Source: DATFUL01 sp041499035 (lineage in GTDB: Bacteria; Patescibacteriota; Microgenomatia; UBA8517). Taken from it: a DNA stretch of 64,000 nt. The stretch is taken from positions 1 through 64,000 of the forward strand of contig JBGQJK010000003.1 in assembly GCA_041499035.1 (NCBI GenBank). The letters run 5' to 3'. The notes beneath the pieces are model-generated. The model was not told the origin of the DNA. It made no database searches and worked only from the letters and a program-made list of their open reading frames with translations. This document shows positions 8,204-15,627 of this stretch, piece after piece (position 1 is the first letter of the stretch; each line of letters opens with the position of its first letter). The translations under genes were made by a program, and so were the position numbers.

Positions 8204-9433
8204 ATGTCTTTGAGGATAAATTTCGGCAAGGCACGCAACTTCATACTCATTCTCGTCATTATCGGCCTGTCGTTTTGGGGAGGATATTATTTGGGACTCC
8301 AAGGCTTCAGGGCCGAGGTAACAAAAGCACTTAAGGTGAGTATAAGTCGTGATGTTCCGTCCAATGAGCATGTGGACTTTTCTCTTTTCTGGCAAGTTTG
8401 GGACATTCTTTCAAACAAATATTACGACAAAACCAAGCTGGATCCGAGACAAATGGTTTATGGGGCAATAGGAGGTATGGTAAGCTCCCTGGGAGATCCG
8501 TTTACATCCTTCCTTCCGCCAACCCAGAACAAAATGGTTAACGAAGACCTTAGCGGCTCGTTCGATGGCGTAGGAATTCAAATCGGTTTTGACAAAACAG
8601 GCAAATTGACGGTGGAAGCTCCCTTACCGGGCTCTCCAGCAGAGAAAGCCGGGGTTAAAGCAGGGGATTTTGTCGCCCATATTAAAGATGCTAACAAAAA
8701 AATCGATATTGATACTCCGGGAATTTCGCTTGCTGACGCCGTGAGCGATATCAGAGGGCCAGCGGGTACTACCGTAACCCTGACTCTGGTCAGAGACGGG
8801 GCGGCGCCTTTTAAAGTTGATCTGGTCCGGGCCAAGCTCGATGTTCCTTCGGTGGCGCTAACATTCGTAGGTAATGGCGGTCTAATAGCCGACCTCAAGG
8901 TTAACAGTTTTGACGCCCAGACGCCGGATGAATGGAATAAACAGGTTGACCAGATTTTGGCAAAAGGTGGGATTCGCGGCATAATTATAGATCTTAGAAA
9001 TAATCCGGGGGGTTACCTACAGGATGCGGTGGACCTGACGGGCGATTTTGTTAAGCTCGGGAGCGTCGTTGTTACAGAGGCCGATGGTGACGGAAACAAA
9101 GTTGATTATAAAACACAAAAAGCCGGCAGGCTCTTAAGTTTGCCGGTTGTAGTGCTAATTAACGGCGGGAGCGCCAGCGCGTCCGAAATTATGACGGGAG
9201 CCCTTCAAGATCAAATTCACGCAAGAACAGTTGGCCTAAAGAGTTTTGGTAAGGGAACAGTCCAGCAGCCGATTGACTTGGCTGACGGGGCGGGACTCCA
9301 TGTTACGGTTGCAAAGTGGTTAACCCCCAAGGGGACTTGGGTCCACGGCAAAGGTATTACTCCTGATTTTGTTGTTGACAATCAAAACGCGACTGAGGAC
9401 GCTCAACTGCAAAAAGCTATAATGCTTTTTTAA
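8204..9433 (+). CDS. C-terminal processing peptidase, S41 family (CtpA-like)
   Basis: Membrane-anchored periplasmic serine protease that trims or degrades exported proteins. There is an uncleaved N-terminal helix (about 11-30, FILILVIIGLSFWGGYYLG), a PDZ domain (about 115-210, with GVGIQIGF and AGVKAGDFVAHI) and the S41 core (about 220-400). The nucleophile lies in NGGSASASE (320-328) and the general base lysine is K350 in SFGKGTVQ. At 409 residues it is full length. A second protease of the DegP type follows, so the pair may act together in envelope quality control. Confidence 0.94.
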   Translation: MSLRINFGKARNFILILVIIGLSFWGGYYLGLQGFRAEVTKALKVSISRDVPSNEHVDFSLFWQVWDILSNKYYDKTKLDPRQMVYGAIGGMVSSLGDPFTSFLPPTQNKMVNEDLSGSFDGVGIQIGFDKTGKLTVEAPLPGSPAEKAGVKAGDFVAHIKDANKKIDIDTPGISLADAVSDIRGPAGTTVTLTLVRDGAAPFKVDLVRAKLDVPSVALTFVGNGGLIADLKVNSFDAQTPDEWNKQVDQILAKGGIRGIIIDLRNNPGGYLQDAVDLTGDFVKLGSVVVTEADGDGNKVDYKTQKAGRLLSLPVVVLINGGSASASEIMTGALQDQIHARTVGLKSFGKGTVQQPIDLADGAGLHVTVAKWLTPKGTWVHGKGITPDFVVDNQNATEDAQLQKAIMLF

Positions 9434-9452
9434 GGAAATTTTAAGTTTTTAG

Positions 9453-9464
9453 TATAATTATCAT
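9453..9464 (+). promoter_or_regulatory. Probable -10 region of the trypsin-like protease gene
   Basis: Two overlapping candidates, TATAAT (9453-9458) and TATCAT (9459-9464), lie 17 and 11 bases before the ATG. The second would give a nearly leaderless transcript. No clear -35. Confidence 0.4.
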
Positions 9465-9475
9465 AAGTACCCGGT

Positions 9476-10627
9476 ATGGCAATTAGAAAATTGGATATTA
9501 AAAAACTGCTAGTTTTGGTAGCGTTAGTGTTGGTTGTTTTGGCTTCGCTTGCCTCCGGCGCGATTGCCGACAGACTATTCGGTTTTAGGCCCTTGGATAG
9601 ATTTTTCCCGCGTGGCATTTCAACCGTTACCGAACGTGTGGTTAATGAAAATAGCGATGTGGTTGATGTAGTTAAAAAAGTAGGGCCTTCAGTTGTTACC
9701 GTGTCAGCTACAGCTCCTCAGCGACAAGTTATTCAATTTTCGCCGTTTGGTGGGTTTTCCCAGGGTGTCCAGGGTGGAACTGCTCAAGACATCGGGAGTG
9801 GTTTTATAGTTTCTGCGGACGGTCTTATCGTCACAAATAAACATGTGGTTTCCGACACAACTCTTACTTATAAAGTGGCCACGCCCGACGGCAAAAGCTA
9901 TGATGTTAAATCTATCAATAAAGACCCGAATAACGATATCGCCGTAATTAAAATTGACGCAAAAGGACTTAAGCCGGTTGAACTTGGAGATTCGGCAAAT
10001 CTTCAGGTCGGGCAGTTTGTAATTGCAATCGGAACCGCTTTGGGGGAATTTAGAAATACGGTTACGACTGGGGTTGTTTCGGGACTCGGGCGTGGAATAA
10101 ATGCAGGAGGAGATTTTACGGGCTATGTTGAAAGATTGGATAATGTTATTCAAACCGATGCCGCCATTAATCCGGGCAACTCCGGCGGGCCGCTTCTTAA
10201 CTCCAGTGGACAAGTGATTGGCATTAATGTTGCAGTAGCCCAAGGGGCGAATAATGTTGCATTCTCTATTCCTATAAATACCGTTAAAGACGCGCTTAAT
10301 TCATTTAATCAAAACAACGGCAAGTTTCCGGCAAAAGCTTTTCTTGGGGTGGAGTACCAAATGCTTAGCAAGCAGGTTGCTCTTTTGAATCAGGTTCCCC
10401 AGGGCGCGTATGTGGTTAATGTCGTGGCCGGGTCTCCCGCAGAAAAAGCAGGGATACAACAAGGGGACATTATTTTCAAAGCCGACGGCAATTCAATTTC
10501 AACCGACAGCGGAGGTCTGGGTAAAATTGTCGCAGGTAAAAAAGTGGGGGACTCTATCAAACTTACAATCTGGCGCGATGGATCCCAAAAGGACATCTCT
10601 GTGACCCTCACAGCCGCGGGACAATGA
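9476..10627 (+). CDS. Trypsin-like serine protease with PDZ domain (HtrA/DegP family)
   Basis: Envelope protease/chaperone. It has an N-terminal membrane anchor (about 10-31), and a trypsin-like domain with catalytic His in TNKHVV (H123), Asp in NNDIAVIKID (D154) and Ser in GNSGGPLL (S236). A single C-terminal PDZ domain (about 290-380) has the carboxylate loop FLGVEY and GIQQGDIIFKADG. At 383 residues with one PDZ it matches the short DegS/HhoA-like type. It lies downstream of the S41 protease. It ends with TGA, showing UGA is read as stop here. Confidence 0.95.
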   Translation: MAIRKLDIKKLLVLVALVLVVLASLASGAIADRLFGFRPLDRFFPRGISTVTERVVNENSDVVDVVKKVGPSVVTVSATAPQRQVIQFSPFGGFSQGVQGGTAQDIGSGFIVSADGLIVTNKHVVSDTTLTYKVATPDGKSYDVKSINKDPNNDIAVIKIDAKGLKPVELGDSANLQVGQFVIAIGTALGEFRNTVTTGVVSGLGRGINAGGDFTGYVERLDNVIQTDAAINPGNSGGPLLNSSGQVIGINVAVAQGANNVAFSIPINTVKDALNSFNQNNGKFPAKAFLGVEYQMLSKQVALLNQVPQGAYVVNVVAGSPAEKAGIQQGDIIFKADGNSISTDSGGLGKIVAGKKVGDSIKLTIWRDGSQKDISVTLTAAGQ

Positions 10628-10642
10628 ATCTTTCAAGTCCGT

Positions 10643-11344
10643 TTATTTGAGGGTTTTGGTGAACTCAAAGACTTTATCCAGATTGCCGTCAACTATTACT
10701 TCCAGGTTGCCCCAGTTTTTACCTAAGCGGTGATCTGTGATTCTATCTTGTGGGTAATTATAAGTACGGATTTTCTCACTTCTCATTCCGCGGCCGATTA
10801 CTGACCTGTAGCCTGCAATTGTTCTTAGTTTTTCTTCCTCTAGTCTCTCCCAAAGCTTAGACCTAAGAAGGGCCAGCGCTATCTGTCTGTTTTGTTCCTG
10901 GAAACGTTCCTCGCGTGCTTGAACAATGATTCCGGTGGGTTTGTGGGTGAGCCTCACTGCTGTAGCTACTTTATTTACATTTTGCCCGCCGTGTCCGCCA
11001 CCCGTTGTGAATTGCCACTCAAGGTCCTGTGGGTTAATTTGAACGTCGGTTTCGCGAACTTCGGGCAGAACCGCTACAGTGGCTGTTGAAGTATGGATTC
11101 TGCCTCTTTTTTCTGTAGCCGGAACTCTTTGGACCCGATGTACCCCAGACTCATTTTTCAGAGCATCGAATGCTCCGGGGCCGCTAAACCTTACGGTTTT
11201 ATCATCCAGTTGAATAGTTTTCCAGCCCTTTTTTTGGCCGTAGCGCAAGTACATCCTAAGGAGGTCGTTGCCCCAAAGTTTAGCTTCATCGCCGCCTGTG
11301 GCACCACGGATTTCGAGGTATGCGACTTGGTTGTTGTTTTCCAT
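10643..11344 (-). CDS. prfA: Peptide chain release factor 1, lacking domain 1
   Basis: Class I release factor reading UAA and UAG. The stop-codon tripeptide PAT (75-77, in RVQRVPATEKRGRIHTS) identifies RF1 rather than RF2 (SPF). The peptidyl-tRNA hydrolysis motif GGQ is at 119-121. The chain is only 233 residues against ~360 and begins at the very start of domain 2 (YLEIRGATGGDEAKLW). The whole N-terminal helical domain 1 is missing, and no coding remnant fits between this ATG and the rpmE stop 9 bases upstream. The rpmE-prfA order is common in bacteria and supports a true prfA. The domain-1-less homologue PrfH is the main alternative. Confidence 0.88.
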   Translation of the reverse strand: MENNNQVAYLEIRGATGGDEAKLWGNDLLRMYLRYGQKKGWKTIQLDDKTVRFSGPGAFDALKNESGVHRVQRVPATEKRGRIHTSTATVAVLPEVRETDVQINPQDLEWQFTTGGGHGGQNVNKVATAVRLTHKPTGIIVQAREERFQEQNRQIALALLRSKLWERLEEEKLRTIAGYRSVIGRGMRSEKIRTYNYPQDRITDHRLGKNWGNLEVIVDGNLDKVFEFTKTLK

Positions 11345-11353
11345 AACTAAAAT

Positions 11354-11659
11354 CTACGCACGCAGTTCACTAAGCGAGGTAGGCCGTTCGTGCTCTTCCT
11401 GAAGCTTTTTCTCTTTCTTAAGCCGTCTTTTTTCGGTTTTGCTCATAATAGCCTTGCCCGCACCTTTCATTCTAGCCTTAAAGGCGTCAACCCGGCCTGC
11501 GGTATCCACAAACTTCATGGTGCCGGTGTAGAAGGGGTGGCAATTGTAGCAAACTTCAACGTGGATTTCGGGGACAGTTGCGCCTGTCGTGAATGTATTT
11601 CCACAGGCACAAACTACCTTAGCGTCATCGTACCATTTAGGGTGAATTGCAGCTTTCAT
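11354..11659 (-). CDS. rpmE: 50S ribosomal protein bL31 with C-terminal extension
   Basis: Large-subunit protein bL31 of the zinc-binding (C+) type: CACG near residue 18 and CYNCHPFYTG later provide the four cysteines. The first ~70 residues are canonical. A further ~30 residues form a Lys/Arg/Glu-rich tail (SKTEKRRLKKEKKLQEEHER) beyond the usual end, probably a helix reaching along the rRNA. Although inside the hisS operon, the gene has its own -10 TATAAT 9 bases before the ATG, within the 3' end of the EamA gene. Confidence 0.95.
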   Translation of the reverse strand: MKAAIHPKWYDDAKVVCACGNTFTTGATVPEIHVEVCYNCHPFYTGTMKFVDTAGRVDAFKARMKGAGKAIMSKTEKRRLKKEKKLQEEHERPTSLSELRA

Positions 11660-11662
11660 AAT

Positions 11663-12577
11663 CTAGGAATTATACCTTTTCTTCTTGAACTCCGCAAGGA
11701 AGACGCCGATGGCTATTATCACTGAGCCGATTATAAAGGGAGGTGTGATTTTCTCTTTCAACCAGAGAATTGAGAGCGGAATGCCAAAAATAGGGTACAG
11801 GTAGGCAAAAAGCCCGGCTTCACTGGTTTCTATCGACTTTATGGCCTTGAACCAAAGATAATAGCCTAAAGTCCCGGAAAGGATGGCCATATAAAATACA
11901 CCTAAGTGGTAGGGGAATGGGGTCGTGTATATGGTATGTAGTATATTGGCAGGCGACTGTGAAAAGAGGAGGACTGGGAGAGTTGTTGCGAACCCGACCA
12001 TGAAGGAAATGTGGGTGGAGGCAAGGGCTTCAACTTCTTTTCTAAGAATAACCTTTTCCAAAATCACGTTTGCGGTTCCGATAAGCACCGAGCCAAAAAC
12101 CAGAATATTGCCGATAAGGCCGGAAAGTCCGTCATTAGTTTTTAGTGCCGGCTCAATCACTGCGATGAGGGTTCCGGCAAGCGCGATCAGGATCCCAATC
12201 GTTTCCCTTCTGGTTACATGCTCTTTAAGGAAAAATACGCCCGCAACAACGATGGTAATTGGGGCAATTGCCGAAATTAAATTTAGATCAATCGAGGTTG
12301 TACGTTCGGCTCCCCAAAAAAGTAGGAGAAGGGAAGCAGTTGTGCCCAAGAAGCCGTTAAATATGGTTAGCCAAAGTATTTTTGGATTTTTAGGAAATTT
12401 CGAAATTCCAAGAATAAAAAAGGGAATTGCTACTATTGTTGAGATTAGGAACCTGTAGGTTAAAAAAACCGGAGTAGTAAAGCCCCCGAGAGTGTATTTA
12501 ATAACAACTCCGGCCACACCCCAAATCACAGAAACAATAAGTAGTTGAATGTAAGCGCGAACTCGAGCAGGATTCAT
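11663..12577 (-). CDS. EamA/DMT-family transporter
   Basis: Ten-helix membrane permease of the drug/metabolite transporter superfamily, made of two EamA repeats (about 8-140 and 155-297). Typical features are VIWGVAGVVIKY in the first helix, SAIAPITIVVAGVFFLKEHV before the midpoint, and YLYPIFGIPLSILWLKEKIT at the matching place in repeat 2. The substrate is not predictable; amino acids or nucleosides are common in the family. The start codon is the base after the hisS stop, so it is co-transcribed with hisS. If the T-box senses histidine starvation, histidine uptake would be a reasonable guess, but only a guess. Confidence 0.9.
   Translation of the reverse strand: MNPARVRAYIQLLIVSVIWGVAGVVIKYTLGGFTTPVFLTYRFLISTIVAIPFFILGISKFPKNPKILWLTIFNGFLGTTASLLLLFWGAERTTSIDLNLISAIAPITIVVAGVFFLKEHVTRRETIGILIALAGTLIAVIEPALKTNDGLSGLIGNILVFGSVLIGTANVILEKVILRKEVEALASTHISFMVGFATTLPVLLFSQSPANILHTIYTTPFPYHLGVFYMAILSGTLGYYLWFKAIKSIETSEAGLFAYLYPIFGIPLSILWLKEKITPPFIIGSVIIAIGVFLAEFKKKRYNS
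11669..11697 (-). promoter_or_regulatory. Internal promoter of rpmE-prfA
   Basis: On the minus strand TTGCGG, a 17-base spacer and TATAAT (plus 11669-11674) end 9 bases before the rpmE ATG. This would let bL31 and RF1 be made independently of the T-box-controlled upstream promoter. Confidence 0.55.
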
Positions 12578-13456
12578 TTAGATTAGGTCGATAATTCGGT
12601 CAATTCCAAAGGAAAATCCGACTGCAGGAATTGGGCGGCCTGCAAACATTCCGATCAAATTGTCATATCTCCCGCCACCCCCAACCGAAAGACTGTTGGG
12701 AGTTTTATCAAGTTTTAATTCAAAAATAGTTGATGTGTAATAATCTAATCCTCTCGCAATATAGGGGTTGAATGTAAAATCACGTCCTTCTTCAAATTTT
12801 GCCTCAGAAAGAGCATAAAAAATTTTGTCGAGTCTATTGGGTTTTGCGGCTGTTTCCAGGTTATTTAGATTGGGAACAGCTTTTAGAACTTCGTCGCGTC
12901 CGATCTTGTCAATTTTATCAATTGTTCTAACTTCTTCCGCCGTAAAGTTCCACTCATCAAATATCGACCTGTCATTAATCTGTAAAATTGCATCGCCAAG
13001 ATCCAGTTCCCGCGCACTTTCGATTGCTGCTGAAATTACTTTGACATCAGACTCGATTTCAGAAGAGCCTACAGTATCAAAATCAAACTGCGTGAACTCG
13101 CGTCTCCTGCCTTTTTGGGGATTTTCGCCTCTAAAAACCTGACCTATTTGGTACCTACTAAAAGTTGGACTAAGAAGGCCGAGATTATTGGCAACAAAGC
13201 GGGCCAGAGGAACGGTTAAATCGTATCTTAAGGCTAATTTACGGCCTCCTTTGTCGGTGAGTTGGTAAATCAATTTCTCGTCTTCACCATATTTTCCCAA
13301 TAATGTTTCTGCAAACTCGAGAGTAGGAGTTTCCAGAGGCTCAAAGCCATATTTTTCAAGCACGGGAACAATGGCGTTTACCATTAAACGTCTCTTCTTG
13401 GCTTCGTCAGGCATAATATCTCCAAAGCCTTTAGCTGTAACCGGCCCTTTTCTCAT
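12578..13456 (-). CDS. hisS: Histidyl-tRNA synthetase catalytic core without anticodon-binding domain
   Basis: Class II synthetase charging tRNA-His. All catalytic signatures are present: TPTLEFAE in motif 1, motif 2 FRGENPQKGRRREFTQ (108-123), the histidine-binding ARGLDYYT (234-241), GGGGRYDNL (259-267) and motif 3 GFSFGIDRI (280-288). The protein stops four residues later (292 against ~420), so the C-terminal anticodon-binding domain is absent. The next gene starts at the following base, which rules out a frameshifted remainder. The HisZ paralogue also lacks that domain but normally loses the histidine motif kept here. A good Shine-Dalgarno (GGAG, 6 bases before ATG) is present; the start overlaps the LOG gene by 4 bases. 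A T-box leads the operon. Confidence 0.9.
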   Translation of the reverse strand: MRKGPVTAKGFGDIMPDEAKKRRLMVNAIVPVLEKYGFEPLETPTLEFAETLLGKYGEDEKLIYQLTDKGGRKLALRYDLTVPLARFVANNLGLLSPTFSRYQIGQVFRGENPQKGRRREFTQFDFDTVGSSEIESDVKVISAAIESARELDLGDAILQINDRSIFDEWNFTAEEVRTIDKIDKIGRDEVLKAVPNLNNLETAAKPNRLDKIFYALSEAKFEEGRDFTFNPYIARGLDYYTSTIFELKLDKTPNSLSVGGGGRYDNLIGMFAGRPIPAVGFSFGIDRIIDLI

Positions 13457-14001
13457 AGTTTCTCCTCTCTTCTATTATCGATGATAGCTAGTAAAAGCTC
13501 AACCGCTTCTTTCGGTGTCTTGGCTTTTTCTATCTTTATACTTTTCCTTTCATCTAAGAATTTTCCCGCGAATTTTTTGCCATAGCCATCAAAGTTTGTT
13601 AGAGCAACCATCGGAATTTTATTTCTGTAAGCAACAATCATCTCTTGCAAAGTTCCCGCGCCACCACCGAGAATAATAACTCCATCGCTAGAAAGTATCA
13701 GAGGAGGTGTATCTCCACCTGTTTCAGAATTTGTTACTATTTCCACATTAATGTATTTGTTTGACACATTTCTCAGATTTCCTCTAACCACACCCACAGT
13801 TGTTCCATTCTTGGATATTGCCCCTTTAGCCACGGATTCCATTATTCCGCTCTTTCCGCCGCAAAAAACAATACAACCTTTTTGTGCGAGGAGTTTACCG
13901 ATGGTTCCTGCGGCTTTGTATACTTTAGGGCCGGGCTTTTTGTATTTATATTCCTCGGGTCCGGCCGGACCAATAACGGCGATTTGTAATTTTTTATTCA
14001 T
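13453..14001 (-). CDS. LOG/SLOG-family Rossmann protein (TIGR00725-like)
   Basis: Small nucleotide-binding Rossmann protein related to lysine-decarboxylase-like/LOG proteins. It begins IAVIGPAGPEEY, has FCGGKSGIMESVAKGA and the later glycine-rich GGGAGTLQEM loop that marks the superfamily. The PGGxGTxxE of true cytokinin-activating LOG enzymes is modified to GGGAGTLQE, as in the TIGR00725 group of unknown function. It overlaps hisS by 4 bases and the upstream gene by 8, so expression is tightly coupled to both. Confidence 0.8.
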   Translation of the reverse strand: MNKKLQIAVIGPAGPEEYKYKKPGPKVYKAAGTIGKLLAQKGCIVFCGGKSGIMESVAKGAISKNGTTVGVVRGNLRNVSNKYINVEIVTNSETGGDTPPLILSSDGVIILGGGAGTLQEMIVAYRNKIPMVALTNFDGYGKKFAGKFLDERKSIKIEKAKTPKEAVELLLAIIDNRREEKL

Positions 14002-14815
14002 TTTTTAGTTTTCTGAGCGTTTCAAGGATACCATTAAAAGTGTTTAAATCATCAACGTATTTTTCCCTGTACCTATCAACTACTATTTTAGATTTTTCTC
14101 CATCCCCGATAAAGGACGAAAGGCTGTTATTGGCAGGTATGCCACTCGAACCTTGATATAAAACATTTGTTGTAACACTTATATATCCAGGTAAGCTGCT
14201 CTTAAAGATATTTGGGGCCTGTCTAGGTTTAGCTTGGAGAGGGGATAGAGTCATCCATGTGGCTGCATACCATTCCAAATCATCCCTTGGGTCTAAAAAT
14301 GAACGAACTGACTGTGCAGTCGAACCGCTCATTAAGACGTCGTCGATTACAACACAAGAGTTAAGTTTTGAAGGGAGCCTCTCTCTAACAACATTTCTTC
14401 CTGTGGTAACGTCGACTCTATTCACGGACATTTTTTCACTCAAAATCCGTCTAACGTCCAGGTCAAGCCAACTAAAAAATTTGAAGATCTCAGGCCTTAT
14501 AAGCTGCTTTACTGTTTGGGCTCCGTTACCCGGGAAAATCAAAATACTTTTCTCCGGATCAAGTTTTTCGAGAATGCTATCCAATCTGTTATTTAGTGTT
14601 ATTCCGAGCCCTTCGGCACTATAGAAATAGGTAAAACCTTTACAGGATATAATGAAGAGTTCAACAAGTTCTTTAACTTGATCCCCATTTTCTGGGTTTC
14701 TAAATGCCACGTCATCAATACCCAGGCGCTCTCTGGAGTTATCTATAAGTTTAAACTCAGAGTAGTCTAGATTAGGGAACCTTTCCCTTATTAGTTGTTC
14801 GTATTCTTTTCCCAT
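13994..14815 (-). CDS. Phosphoribosyltransferase-like protein, first gene of the T-box operon
   Basis: Protein of 273 residues with one clear motif, SCVVIDDVLMSGSTAQSV (about 153-170), which matches the type I phosphoribosyltransferase PRPP loop (hydrophobic strand, DD, SGxT). The rest, including the hood and flexible loop, is not recognisable, so the substrate is unknown. It could be a nucleoside-type phosphoribosyltransferase or a binding-only relative. The ATG sits directly behind a run of seven T that ends a hairpin; the GAGG in that hairpin is the only possible Shine-Dalgarno. Its place at the head of the hisS operon hints at histidine- or PRPP-linked function. Confidence 0.65.
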   Translation of the reverse strand: MGKEYEQLIRERFPNLDYSEFKLIDNSRERLGIDDVAFRNPENGDQVKELVELFIISCKGFTYFYSAEGLGITLNNRLDSILEKLDPEKSILIFPGNGAQTVKQLIRPEIFKFFSWLDLDVRRILSEKMSVNRVDVTTGRNVVRERLPSKLNSCVVIDDVLMSGSTAQSVRSFLDPRDDLEWYAATWMTLSPLQAKPRQAPNIFKSSLPGYISVTTNVLYQGSSGIPANNSLSSFIGDGEKSKIVVDRYREKYVDDLNTFNGILETLRKLKNE

Positions 14816-14864
14816 AAAAAAACCTCGTTCACGTCCACAACCCTACGGTTATGAAGGAACGAGG
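14816..14864 (-). terminator. Second hairpin with U-tract hiding the ribosome site of the T-box operon
   Basis: Perfect 8-bp stem CCTCGTTC/GAACGAGG (plus 14857-14864 and 14823-14830) with a 26-base loop, followed by seven T and then the ATG. It has the form of an intrinsic terminator, but its 3' arm also contains the only Shine-Dalgarno-like GAGG before the first gene, so it could equally block translation. Confidence 0.6.
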
Positions 14865-15065
14865 GTCTTAATTAAAGGCTTTTGCCATTAAAAAAGGACC
14901 TCCGCGGTCCCATCCTTTTTCCCTAAATATTACTCTAGGGCTCTTGGTCCATCTCTACTTTGCGGTGACAATGGTTAGTATCTTTTTACGCTTTTCCCTG
15001 CGTCCTCGATTTTGCGAGGCTCCTCGTGTCGCGTGACTGACACTCAAACGGATTTATTCGACTAA
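14816..15065 (-). promoter_or_regulatory. T-box riboswitch leader, probably tRNA-His responsive
   Basis: The minus strand at 14902-14915 carries AGGATGGGACCGCG, matching the 14-base T-box consensus AGGGTGGNACCGCG at all positions but one. The variable base is G, which would pair with discriminator C73; bacterial tRNA-His is the tRNA with C73. Before it lies a stem-III-like hairpin (CCCTA/TAGGG, plus 14921-14940). After it comes a terminator (GGACC/GGTCC plus six T, ending at 14890). A 5' hairpin with arms GTGTC/GACAC (15026-15043) shows a CAC triplet in its 8-base loop, a possible His specifier, but I could not fold a canonical stem I. A second hairpin abuts the start codon. Confidence 0.8.
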
Positions 15066-15071
15066 GTAGGA

Positions 15072-15099
15072 ATTATAGCAGGAAAAGGTTGGTTGTCAA
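15072..15099 (-). promoter_or_regulatory. Promoter of the T-box/hisS operon
   Basis: Consensus -35 TTGACA (plus 15094-15099), 16-base spacer and consensus -10 TATAAT (plus 15072-15077). Transcription should begin near 15065, giving a leader of about 250 bases, in contrast to the leaderless promoters elsewhere. The -35 overlaps the stop codon of the upstream GNAT gene. Confidence 0.85.
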
Positions 15100-15605
15100 A
15101 TTTTGAGTGTGTAAACATATTCGTCCCTGTAGCTGCCGTCGGGGTATTTTACGCTCTCGGGGAGTGTGGCTACTTTCTTAAATCCGAATTTTTCGTACAG
15201 ATTGGTGGCGGGGGAGTTGCCGGAATTTACAAAAAGCTGGACCTCTTCGACTTCCGAAGCCATTTTGATCCTGTCGATCAAGTATTTCATCAACCTGCTT
15301 CCGACTCCCTTTTCCCGTTCACTCACGGCTACGCAAAAGTCCGAGAGATTTACTATGTGTTTTTTGTTCGGCAGTGAGTTACTAGCCATAAGCGCGTAGG
15401 CGGTCAAAGTGTCATCGTTAAATAGACCATAATAGCCAAAACCTGGGAAGTGTGACCAGTAATTAAGCCTGTCTGCAAAAAAACTAAGGGGAGCGCCATC
15501 TTCTACCTCAAAGTTGGAAAGCCAGGCTTTCGGATCTGCCCTTAGTGTTTCAAGGCGCAGTTTTTTAAACTCGGCAGCATCGCTTTCGTAGAGAAGCCTG
15601 ATCAT
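15096..15605 (-). CDS. GNAT-family N-acetyltransferase
   Basis: Acetyl-CoA-dependent acetyltransferase of 169 residues. The N-terminal strand-helix IRLLYESDAAEFKKLRLET and the motif A core VSEREKGVGSRLMKYLID (Q/RxxGxG/A as REKGVG) are clear. The usual C-terminal LYEKFGFKKVAT completes the fold. This arrangement resembles small-molecule and protein acetyltransferases of the RimI-like type; the acceptor is unknown. The promoter TGGTATATA lies 5 bases before the ATG. The gene's stop overlaps the promoter of the next leftward operon. Confidence 0.9.
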   Translation of the reverse strand: MIRLLYESDAAEFKKLRLETLRADPKAWLSNFEVEDGAPLSFFADRLNYWSHFPGFGYYGLFNDDTLTAYALMASNSLPNKKHIVNLSDFCVAVSEREKGVGSRLMKYLIDRIKMASEVEEVQLFVNSGNSPATNLYEKFGFKKVATLPESVKYPDGSYRDEYVYTLKI

Positions 15606-15627
15606 TATTTTATATACCAGATTAGCA

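Noticed and set aside
9704..10243. 179-codon antisense frame in the trypsin-like protease gene
   Set aside because: Complement shadow of a clear protease with catalytic triad; Asn/Lys/Arg-rich product without any family pattern.
12578..13456. HisZ (ATP phosphoribosyltransferase regulatory subunit) as identity of the short HisRS
   Set aside because: Keeps motif 2 residues and the histidine-binding ARGLDYYT; no histidine-biosynthesis genes nearby; T-box leader fits hisS.
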